Made by a program: the position numbers and the translations under genes. From contig JBEKDJ010000135.1 of the NCBI GenBank assembly GCA_050014415.1, forward strand, positions 1 to 12,164: a DNA stretch of 12,164 nt, given 5' to 3'. Positions 1 to 7,000 of this stretch are shown here, in pieces (positions within the stretch are counted from its first letter, which is position 1; every line of letters starts with the position of its first letter). The notes beneath the pieces are model-generated. The model was not told the origin of the DNA. It worked only from the letters and a program-made list of their open reading frames with translations, and ran no database searches. This DNA comes from JBEKDJ01 sp050014415. GTDB lineage: Bacteria > Desulfobacterota > BSN033 > UBA1163.

Positions 1-134
1 CAACTCTTCGGCCCTCTCCAGCCTGAAGGACAGAATTTACTCAAAGTTGATACTGAGCGACATTATTGACCCGGCTCTTAAGCGGTGGAGTTTGGCGCCA
101 TTGAGGCATAAAGTCTCAACTCCCACAGATCAAG
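1..134. other. Unassigned sequence downstream of the hdrCB stop
   Basis: I recognise no gene, RNA or mobile element here. A plus-strand frame is open from base 2 to a TAG at 161-163 (53 codons, no start inside the window), so it could be the 3' end of a convergent gene overlapping hdrCB by about 29 bases. The reading resembles no family I know, and an open frame of that length can occur by chance. On the minus strand, where an operon terminator would lie, there is no GC-rich stem followed by a T run. Confidence 0.4.
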
Positions 135-1568
135 TTACTGAACTTTCTTTAATAAAGGCATAGGATTGACGAAGTGCTTATCAAGGCCCAATTCTTCTGA
201 CCTTATTCCGAAGGCCAAGCCCATTAATTGGGTGAAGTAAATGATCGGGAGATCAAATACTTCTTCGAACTCCTCTTCAATCTGTTGCTGGCGGGCATCT
301 AAATTGACATGACACAGAGGGCAGGCAACCACAATGGCATCAGCTCCAACACTCTTTGCATTCTTGAGTATCTTCCTACTTAACTCCAATGCAATCGGAA
401 GTTGCGTGATCCCGAGGGAGACACCACAACAACGAGTCTTATAGGACCAGTCAAGAGATTCGATTCCAAGAACCTTCATCAACCGGTCCATATTCGTCGG
501 ATACTCGTAGTCTTTCACTTCCGTGATTTTTGGAGGACGGGTAATAATGCACCCATAATAACAGACCACTCTCAATCCTTTAAGCGGGTGACTAACCTTC
601 GAAACCACTCGCCCATAACCTATTTCCTCTGTGACTGTTTCCAAAAGGTGAGCAACCTGCATTCCATTTACGGAAAAATGTGGAATCTCAAAAGCAATCT
701 TCTGCTGCAAGCCTTCCTCTTCTTTCGTATCCTTCAATGCCACTCGCATCCGGAGAAAACAAGAAGGACACGGCGTTGTGACATGATCAAAACCCTCCCC
801 TTTTATTAAAGCGATATTCTTCATAGGAAGCAATGTTGAAAGGTAATGATCTGTAGAATGGGTGGGTGTGGTTCCACAACATCCCCAACCTTTTGGTTCG
901 TAGAGGGAGACTCCAAGCTTGTTGAATACGGCTTTGGTAGAAAGGTCATACTCCTTAGAGGTTCCGTGGAGGCTACAGCCAGGGAAATATGCAACTCCAT
1001 CCTTTCTTTCCGCCGTCTTCTCCTTCGCTTTTGGTTTCCCGAAAGTTGGAAAAAGTTTCAGCTTTCCATTCATGAACATCTTGACGGCCAATGGCAAATC
1101 GCTCTTCCACACCTGCTGGTAGTTCAGTTGACCTGCCATCATCTGACGAATGTAGATCTCTCCCATCAATCCGGCCTCATACATTCTTCCAAACCACTTG
1201 ATCCCTCTCAGGGCTGCTTGATAGAAGAGCGGAATCGACGGAACCTTTGATTCGATTCCCTCATTCTTTGCCATGATCTTTAAAACATCCATAATCCTTG
1301 TGATGTTGATGTCGTGGGGACAGCGGGTAGCACAGGTTTCGCACATGGCACAGAGCCAGATGGTCTTCGAATGGAGGACCATCTTCTTTTGACCCAACTG
1401 GATCGCCCGCATCACCTGATTAGGAGCGAGATCAAAGTGCTCTACTACCGGGCAACCCGAGGAACATTTCTGGCATTGATAGCAGAGAAAAACATTCTCC
1501 CCGCATTCCTCGCGAATGGTTTTAGCAAGATCAGCACTAAGTATTGTTTGTTCCTGAACTGCCTCCAT
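135..1568 (-). CDS. hdrCB: HdrC-HdrB fusion, heterodisulfide reductase-like Fe-S subunit
   Basis: This 477-residue protein joins the two small Hdr subunits. The N-terminal HdrC part has two CxxCxxCxxxCP motifs (Cys29/32/35/39 and Cys73/76/79/83), each expected to bind a [4Fe-4S] cluster. After a linker of about 100 residues come two HdrB-type CCG domains: Cys198, Cys230-Cys231 and Cys267/Cys270, then Cys336 or Cys340, Cys380-Cys381 and Cys416/Cys419. In methanogen HdrB such motifs hold noncubane [4Fe-4S] clusters where the disulfide is cleaved; all Cys sets look intact here. There is no signal peptide or membrane segment, so the protein is probably cytosolic. The ATG at 1568 has a TAGGA-type ribosome site 7 bases upstream. 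It is the last gene of the cluster, 94 bases after metF. In MetFV-HdrABC-MvhD complexes this subunit should pass electrons between HdrA and MetV/MetF; the natural substrate of the HdrB site is unknown. Confidence 0.9.
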   Translation of the reverse strand: MEAVQEQTILSADLAKTIREECGENVFLCYQCQKCSSGCPVVEHFDLAPNQVMRAIQLGQKKMVLHSKTIWLCAMCETCATRCPHDINITRIMDVLKIMAKNEGIESKVPSIPLFYQAALRGIKWFGRMYEAGLMGEIYIRQMMAGQLNYQQVWKSDLPLAVKMFMNGKLKLFPTFGKPKAKEKTAERKDGVAYFPGCSLHGTSKEYDLSTKAVFNKLGVSLYEPKGWGCCGTTPTHSTDHYLSTLLPMKNIALIKGEGFDHVTTPCPSCFLRMRVALKDTKEEEGLQQKIAFEIPHFSVNGMQVAHLLETVTEEIGYGRVVSKVSHPLKGLRVVCYYGCIITRPPKITEVKDYEYPTNMDRLMKVLGIESLDWSYKTRCCGVSLGITQLPIALELSRKILKNAKSVGADAIVVACPLCHVNLDARQQQIEEEFEEVFDLPIIYFTQLMGLAFGIRSEELGLDKHFVNPMPLLKKVQ

Positions 1569-1586
1569 CCTCCATTCCTATCAGAT

Positions 1587-1650
1587 CGGAGTTATTAGTT
1601 CGAAGCTTTGGATCTTTACCTCTTTACTCCGAACTCTGAAGTCCTAACTC
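1587..1650. repeat. Heptamer degenerate tandem repeat, metF-hdrCB spacer
   Basis: One arm consists of 7-base units starting at 1616, 1623, 1630, 1637 and 1644, most ending in CTC or GTC (for example CGAACTC and CTAACTC). The opposite arm has units at 1587 and 1594 (CGGAGTT, ATTAGTT) of complementary type. TCGGAGT at 1586-1592 pairs exactly with ACTCCGA at 1626-1632. The block fills most of the spacer between metF and hdrCB. Confidence 0.65.
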
Positions 1651-1662
1651 ATATCTTTATGT

Positions 1663-2589
1663 TCACGAGGGTTGCGGTCTTGGCAGTAAGCCAGAGGCCT
1701 TGGCAATCTCCGCCACCTTCTCCTCCCACTCGATCGCCATGATATGAATCCCCCGTACCCCCGGAATCTCTCTGAGCCTCTGGATCGTCTCCACACAGAT
1801 CTTAATCCCCTCCTCTGACTGCTTCTCCTTCGCCACCCCCTTCAACCTCTCGATCATCCCATCCGGTACATCCATCCCCGGTACTTGATTCTTCATATAC
1901 CTCGCCATCCCCACCGACTTAAACGGCGTCACCCCTGCCAGGATCGCACACCTCTCATGCAACCCCCGATCCCTCACCATCTCCATCCATTTCTCAAACC
2001 GCTCTAGATTGTAGATGCACTGCGTCTGGATAAACTCACACCCCGCTCTCACTTTCTTTCCTAACCTCGCCGCCCTGATCTCAAATGGATCTGCAAAGGG
2101 ATTCTCCGCCGCCCCTATAAAAAGCACCGGCTTCCCCTTTAGCTCCTCTCCCCCCAAGAATCTCCCATCATCCCTCATCGTCTTTACTGTATTGATTAAC
2201 TGGATCGAATCCATATCAAAGACATTCTTCGCCTTCGGATGATCCCCAAATTTCTGATGATCCCCGGATAAACAAAGTATGTTATTGATCCCTAATGCCG
2301 CTGCCCCCAAGATGTCACTCTGGATCGCTATCCGATTCCGATCCCGACACACCATCTGCAGAATAGGATCAAAACCCATTTCTTTGAGAATGATACATGA
2401 AGAAAAGGAGCTCATCCTCACCACCGAGGTCTGATTGTCTGTGACGTTTACGGCATCCACCATCCCCTTGAGCAGATTCCCCTTCTTCCGTATCACCTCT
2501 GCATCTGCCCCCCTCGGCGGTCCGCACTCCGAGGTCACCACAAAGCCACCACTCTCCAAGATCCGCTCAATGTTTGACTTAGTTTTCAA
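1663..2589 (-). CDS. metF: 5,10-methylenetetrahydrofolate reductase, MetF family
   Basis: This 308-residue TIM-barrel flavoprotein should reduce methylene-tetrahydrofolate to methyl-tetrahydrofolate in the methyl branch of the Wood-Ljungdahl pathway, or run in reverse during oxidation. Numbered from my chosen start, visible family residues are Glu21 in the TSECGPPRG motif (E. coli Glu28), VTDN at 49-52, QMVCRDRNR at 78-86, Asp110 in LSGDH (E. coli Asp120) and Gln190 in QTQ (E. coli Gln183). The length matches the catalytic domain of bacterial MetF. The frame can start at a TTG at 2616, but I prefer the TTG at 2589: AAGGAG (2598-2603) sits 8 bases upstream, and the protein then begins directly with the usual short N-terminus. 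It lies between metV and hdrCB. As in other MetV-partnered enzymes, electrons probably come from the MetV/Hdr subunits rather than directly from NADH. Confidence 0.92.
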   Translation of the reverse strand: MKTKSNIERILESGGFVVTSECGPPRGADAEVIRKKGNLLKGMVDAVNVTDNQTSVVRMSSFSSCIILKEMGFDPILQMVCRDRNRIAIQSDILGAAALGINNILCLSGDHQKFGDHPKAKNVFDMDSIQLINTVKTMRDDGRFLGGEELKGKPVLFIGAAENPFADPFEIRAARLGKKVRAGCEFIQTQCIYNLERFEKWMEMVRDRGLHERCAILAGVTPFKSVGMARYMKNQVPGMDVPDGMIERLKGVAKEKQSEEGIKICVETIQRLREIPGVRGIHIMAIEWEEKVAEIAKASGLLPRPQPS

Positions 2590-2624
2590 TGCTCCAACTC
2601 CTTCCCCTACTCGCAAGCTGTAAA

Positions 2625-2719
2625 GTGTAAGGTGTAAGACGATGGGCGATGGGCTATAGGATTTAATCTTTTCACCCTATTCATTACCTATTGCCTATCA
2701 CCTCTTGCCTCTTGCCTAC
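2625..2719. repeat. Heptamer tandem repeats, metV-metF spacer
   Basis: Exact 7-base duplications occur at 2625/2632 (GTGTAAG twice) and 2641/2648 (GATGGGC twice). On the other side, units starting at 2687, 2694, 2701, 2708 and 2715 follow the pattern CCTNTTG or CCTATCA. The arms are complementary: 2645-2660 matches the reverse complement of 2687-2702 at 13 of 16 positions. The repeat runs into the metV stop codon (2716-2718). Confidence 0.7.
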
Positions 2720-3384
2720 AACCTCAAGTCTTCTCTTATCCTCTTGCGGGGCCCTCCATCCCGAGAGGTCGTCCAATCCTTCACCGAAATGATCTCCTCA
2801 TATCGATCCATCTGCCCAAGCTCCTTTAACCGATCTATGATCAACTGCCAACCACAGTCCAACTCCTTGTCCACCTCACACTTCCCATTCGATGAACCCC
2901 CACAGGGACCATTGAGCAGACTCTTCGCACACCGAGCTATCGGACAGATCCCCCCTGTCTGTTCCAGGATACACGTCCCACAACCTTGACACCGCTCCGA
3001 CCATACCCCCTGTTCTAAGGTGACGCCAAGGAAGGTGGTATTGACCGCAGGCAATACGGGTTTGGTCCGGTATTTCTCCGCCACATACTGTATCCCTGCC
3101 CCACAGGCCATCGAGAGGATGGCTTCATAGTCCCCCACAAAGGGCCGAATCTGATCGATATACTCATGATCACACTGGCGCTCCAGGGTCTGCTCCCGTA
3201 CCTCTATCTCCTCTCCATCTTTCCCACGAGCTAGTTTCAGCTCCGAGGCTAACACTCCAACCTCCCGCTCTCCGCCTGCCGCACAGACTGTCACACATTC
3301 ATTACATCCCAATAAGAGCACCTTTTTGTAAGGCTTAATCATCCCCAAGATCTCATCAAGGGATTTCCGATTAGCTACGATCAT
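2716..3384 (-). CDS. metV: MetV, Fe-S/zinc subunit of methylenetetrahydrofolate reductase
   Basis: This 222-residue protein matches the MetV (MTHFR C-terminal domain) family, which partners MetF in acetogens and relatives. It carries 12 or more Cys residues: Cys27/30/34 near the N-terminus, Cys71 and Cys94 in the middle, then a dense block at Cys132/135/138/147/152/161/169/177 that includes CQGCGTC and NGPCGGSSNGKCE. The late block is typical of the family and is thought to hold Fe-S clusters and zinc. In Moorella thermoacetica, MetV joins MetF to Hdr-type subunits, so an electron-entry role for MetF is the likely function. Two ATGs stand in tandem (3387 and 3384). GGGAGG lies only 2 bases before the first and 5 before the second, so I chose 3384. 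It sits between mvhD and metF, both on the same strand. Confidence 0.9.
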   Translation of the reverse strand: MIVANRKSLDEILGMIKPYKKVLLLGCNECVTVCAAGGEREVGVLASELKLARGKDGEEIEVREQTLERQCDHEYIDQIRPFVGDYEAILSMACGAGIQYVAEKYRTKPVLPAVNTTFLGVTLEQGVWSERCQGCGTCILEQTGGICPIARCAKSLLNGPCGGSSNGKCEVDKELDCGWQLIIDRLKELGQMDRYEEIISVKDWTTSRDGGPRKRIREDLRL

Positions 3385-3400
3385 CATTACCTCCCAACCT

Positions 3401-3463
3401 GGAAAGTGGAGGGTAGAAAGTGGAAAGTGGTTAAAACCACCTTCTACCTTCCACCTGCCACCT
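3401..3463. repeat. Heptamer tandem repeat and hairpin, mvhD-metV spacer
   Basis: Units start at 3401, 3408, 3415 and 3422 (for example GGAAAGT). Units of complementary type start at 3436, 3443, 3450 and 3457 (ACCACCT, TCTACCT, TCCACCT, GCCACCT). GTGGA (3406-3410) plus GGTAGAA (3412-3418) pair with TTCTACC (3442-3448) plus TCCAC (3450-3454), and GTGGTT pairs with AACCAC nearer the centre. The structure includes the mvhD stop codon (3444-3446), and the repeat supplies the last residues of MvhD. Confidence 0.7.
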
Positions 3464-3944
3464 TCGGTCTTTTGACGGGCGACGGCCCCAAACCCCTGAT
3501 CTTCACCGTCATCTCACGGGCTATCTCTGCAAAACGCTGACCCTGTGCCGAACTCATGTTGTACATCTCCAGGCGACCACTGCCTAATCCCACCTCATCC
3601 AGAAGTCCTTTCACATATTGAACGCGTTTCTTTGCCCGTAGATTTCCCCTCAGGAAATGACACTCTCCCTCCAGACATCCTGCCAAGTAGACCCCATCCA
3701 CCCCTGACTCAAAGGCTTTCAGGATCAATAGGATATCCACCCTCCCGGTACAGGGTACCTTCACAATCTTCACATTCGTAGGGTAGTTGAGCCTCATTGA
3801 ACCTGCCAGGTCCGCCGCACTGTAAGCTCAATGCTCACAGCAGAAGGCCAAGACCTCGGGCTCAAACGTCGTCTGGCGTGAGGCGTCAGTCGTCAGGCGT
3901 AATTCGTGACTCGAATCTAAACTCCCTTTTGTTACCTCTGTCAT
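3444..3944 (-). CDS. mvhD: MvhD/FrhD-type electron-transfer subunit, predicted selenoprotein (UGA = Sec39)
   Basis: MvhD proteins are small [2Fe-2S] subunits that pass electrons to HdrA. Read from the ATG at 3944 through one TGA (3828-3830), the frame encodes 166 residues. CCGGAG stands 6 bases before this ATG. The TGA is codon 39, in FCCEH-TGA-AYSAADLAG. Family members have CCxxC-Y-AGAD there, so the TGA replaces the last conserved Cys. The other expected Cys remain: Cys35, Cys36, Cys65 (PCTGRVD), Cys90 and Cys95 (GCLEGECH). A bSECIS-like hairpin follows the TGA. Without readthrough, only a 117-codon piece starting at 3797 would remain, lacking the CCxxC motif. Known Sec-containing MvhD/VhuD proteins support the reading. 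The first 30 residues include a translated heptamer repeat (about residues 12-26), an unusual extension. It lies between hdrA and metV. Sec machinery is not in the window. Confidence 0.85.
3799..3830 (-). promoter_or_regulatory. Sec UGA codon and putative bacterial SECIS hairpin
   Basis: On the minus strand, TGA (3830-3828) is followed after 14 bases by GGACCT, the loop GGC (3807-3805) and AGGTTC, giving a 6-bp stem with one G-U pair. The loop begins 20 bases after the UGA. Bacterial SECIS elements place a small apical loop with a leading G about 16-37 bases after the UGA for SelB binding, so position and loop fit. The stem is short, and I could not compute its folding energy. Confidence 0.65.
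3868..3909. repeat. Heptamer tandem repeat inside the mvhD N-terminus
   Basis: Six consecutive 7-base units start at 3868, 3875, 3882, 3889, 3896 and 3903, with a consensus near GGCGTCA/GGCGTGA. They are translated on the minus strand as part of the MvhD N-terminal extension, ahead of the conserved domain. An 11-base string (GCGTGAGGCGT) is shared with the array inside hdrA at 7809-7843. Confidence 0.7.
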
Positions 3945-3954
3945 CTCATTCTCC

Positions 3955-4020
3955 GGAAAGTGCAATTTGAAAAGTTGAAGTTCGTTTCAACCACTTCCCA
4001 CTCTCTACATCCTACTTTCC
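3955..4020. repeat. Heptamer repeat arms and hairpin, hdrA-mvhD junction
   Basis: GGAAAGT (3955-3961) pairs with ACTTTCC (4014-4020), and GTTGAA (3974-3979) pairs with TTCAAC (3986-3991). One arm shows 7-base units starting at 3990, 3997, 4004 and 4011 of the type NCNACTT/CCTACTT. The block spans the hdrA stop (4005-4007) and reaches to within about 10 bases of the mvhD start. It resembles the mvhD-metV spacer repeat but is more degenerate. Confidence 0.55.
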
Positions 4021-7000
4021 GTCATCAATGCTTGGCATTTCGCCCAAAGCTGATGATCTCTAAAGTGCATGAGCTCAATTGCCCTTGCTGGGCACTCGGC
4101 GACACAACTGCCACATCCCTTACACAATGCCAGATCTATCTCCGCCTCGCCCTTCGCATTGATCACTGGCACGCTATAAGGACAGACCCTCACGCAGGTC
4201 AAACAGGCCGCACACCGCTCGCCTTCCACTACAGCCACCACTCCGCCGACTTGAAGCATTTCCTGAGAAAGAATCGTTGCTGCTCGAGCTGAGGCAGCCT
4301 CTGCTTGGGCGATCGTCTCATTGATCGACTTCGGATAGTGTGCCATTCCACAGAGATAGAGACCATCCGTCGCAAAATCGACGGGCCTCAATTTGACATG
4401 GGCCTCTAAAAAGAAGCCATCCAGCGTCAAAGGGAATTTGAAGAGGTTTGCCAATTCTTTGCTTCCTTCATTCGGAACCACAGCCTCGGAGAGGACGAGA
4501 AGATCCGGATGGAAGGTTAGAGGAAGGTGAAGCATAGGATCTTCCAATTGAACGGAAAGTCGACCATCGGAAAGAGAAACAGAAGGTTTCTTTTTATCAT
4601 CAAATCGGACAAACAGCACCCCTTTCTCCCTTGCCTGAGTGTAGAAGGCCTCTTTAAACCCATAGGTTCTCATATCTTTATAAAGGATGGTAAGTGAAAT
4701 CTCTGGATGGAGTTCCTTCAGCTTAATCGCATTCTTGATCGCCACACTGCAACAGATTCGGCTACAGTAGAAGGATTTGGTTGAATCTTCATCCCATGGG
4801 CCTACGCATTGAATCATGACGATCGATTTGGCTTTTGAGAGAGATGAATCAGACTGGGAGATCTTCGTCTCGAGTTCCTCCTGTGTAATTACCCTCGAAT
4901 CTTCACTTAAGAGATAGGCCTTACCTCTATATTCCCTTCCGCCTGTGGCGATAATCGTGGCCCCATGTTCTAAAACTCTTTCCATGGACCCATCGGCAAT
5001 CTTCGTCTTGAAATTTCCCACTGCCCCTTCGTGTTCTATTATCTGAGAGTTCTTCAGAACTTCGATCCTGGGATGACTTTCAACCCGATTTGCCAATTCT
5101 CTCAAATAGGCCTGGGGGTCACCGCCATTTCCGCTGTAGTAGATCTGTCGAAGCCTCCCACCCAGTTCTTTCTCCCTTTCAATCAGATAGACCGAATATC
5201 CCTGATCTGCCATACTCAAGGCTCCCACCATCCCAGCCAAACCGCCTCCAACGACCAGGCAGCTATGAACCAGACTCCTCGGGACTTGATGGAGAGGTTC
5301 CAGGTTTTTAGAACAAGCAATTGCCATTCGAACGAGCTCCTTCGCTTTCTTTGTGGCTTCCGCCTTGAGATTCATATGGACCCATGAGCACTGGTCACGT
5401 ATATTGGCCATCTCAAAGAGGTACGGATTAAGGCCCACTTCACGAATCGTGTCCCGAAAGAGCGGCTCATGTGTTCTCGGCGTGCAGGAGGCAACCACGA
5501 CGCGGTTCAGGTTAAGCTCCTTCACCTTTTCCTGGATGAGTTTTAACGAGTCTGCTGAGCAGGTGTAGATCGTATTCTCGGCATGGACCACCTCAGGAAG
5601 GGACTTCACAAATTCAACAACCTCCTTCACATCTACTGTTCCGGCGATATTCGTTCCACAACTACAGATGAAGGCTCCAATGCGGGGCTTCTCTTCCCGA
5701 GAAATTTCTCTCTCTGGAGGATACTCTTTCTTGCGTACGAGTGTCCCCCGGGCCTCTCCGATGATGGAAAGGGCTTTGGCAGCGGCGCCGCTTGCCTGGA
5801 TCACACTATCCGGAATGTCCTTAGGCTCCGTGAAAGCGCCGGAAGCATATACGCCTGAACGACTTGTCTCCAAAGGGTGAAAGTCCTGAGTCAGACAGAA
5901 TTGATGAGGATCGAGCTTGATGCCTGAGGCCTTTGCCAAATCCGCAATATCCGGAAGGGGGGACATGCCGATACTCAATATCACCAGATCGACCCGCTCC
6001 TCTTTGATGAAAGGACCTCCCTCTGAACCCTCGTATCGAATGATGATATCCTTCGTCTCAGGATCGTCTTCCAATCCAGAGATGCGGCAAGGAATATATT
6101 GTATTCCTTTCTCCTTCCCCCTTTCGAAGTAGGCGTCGAAACCTTTTCCAAAGGCCCTCATATCCATCTGGAAGATCTTGACCTCCACGCCTGGAATATG
6201 CTCCATAGCGAGCATGGCCTCTTTGGTCGCATACATGCAGCAAACTGAACTGCAATAATCGCGCTCCTTCTCTCTCGAGCCGACACACTGAAGAAAGGCG
6301 ATCTTCTTTGGCTCTCGATGATCAAACGATCGCCTGGTGACATGCCCTCCCCAAGGACCGGAAGCACTGAGCATCCTTTCAAACTCCATGCTTGTCACAA
6401 CATTGGGATAACGACCATAGCCAAGCTCAGGCGAGAGTTCCGGCCGGTAGAGGGCATAGCCGGGTGAGAGGATCACTGATCCTACCTCTAATTCTTCCAA
6501 AATATCCGCTTGCTGGTGATCGACCGCCTCCCTTTTGCAAACCTGGATGCAGAGATGACATTCTGAGCATATTCCACAGGCAAGACAGCGCACCGCCTCC
6601 CTCTTTGCCTGTTCCTCTGTCAGAACCAACTCCACCTCTCGAAAATCTCTTATTCTCTCCGCTGTCGGCAGCATGGGAACCGTTGTCCTTGCGGTAAGAT
6701 CCACTTCACCGCGCTCCACCATCTGATCAATCTCTTCCTTAGAAAGGTCGACCACCGGAAGCGGAATCTGCTCCCGCGGGGTCAGGAGATCAACCCCTCT
6801 CAGGAATCGATCAATGGAGAGGGCACCTCTTCGGCCATCGGCAATGGCCTGGATCAATATCCAAGGCCCTCTGGCCACATCTCCCCCGGCAAAGACACCA
6901 GGCCGATTTGTAGCCAATGTGATTGGATCTACAGCAAAAGTCCCTTTGGGTGTGATTTCCAGACCATGGGATCCATCCAGGAAAGAGATCTCAGGAGCCT

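Noticed and set aside
402..1598. Plus-strand open frames opposite hdrCB
   Set aside because: They are shadows of the minus-strand gene, encode no recognisable domains and lack convincing ribosome sites.
2590..2616. Upstream TTG start for metF
   Set aside because: The TTG at 2589 has AAGGAG at ideal spacing; the longer start would place that ribosome site inside the coding sequence and add nine residues not expected in the family.
3444..3797. mvhD as a complete 117-residue protein starting at 3797
   Set aside because: It would lack the conserved CCxxC motif, and its ATG lies in the middle of the conserved domain and next to the hairpin. The frame upstream of the TGA encodes the missing family residues and has a good ribosome site.
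3828..3830. mvhD as a pseudogene with a nonsense mutation
   Set aside because: The rest of the frame is intact on both sides, and the TGA falls exactly on a conserved Cys with a SECIS-like hairpin after it. This cannot be fully excluded without the host's sel genes.
2625..3909. CRISPR array
   Set aside because: The repeats are contiguous 7-base units with no unique spacers and no cas genes nearby.
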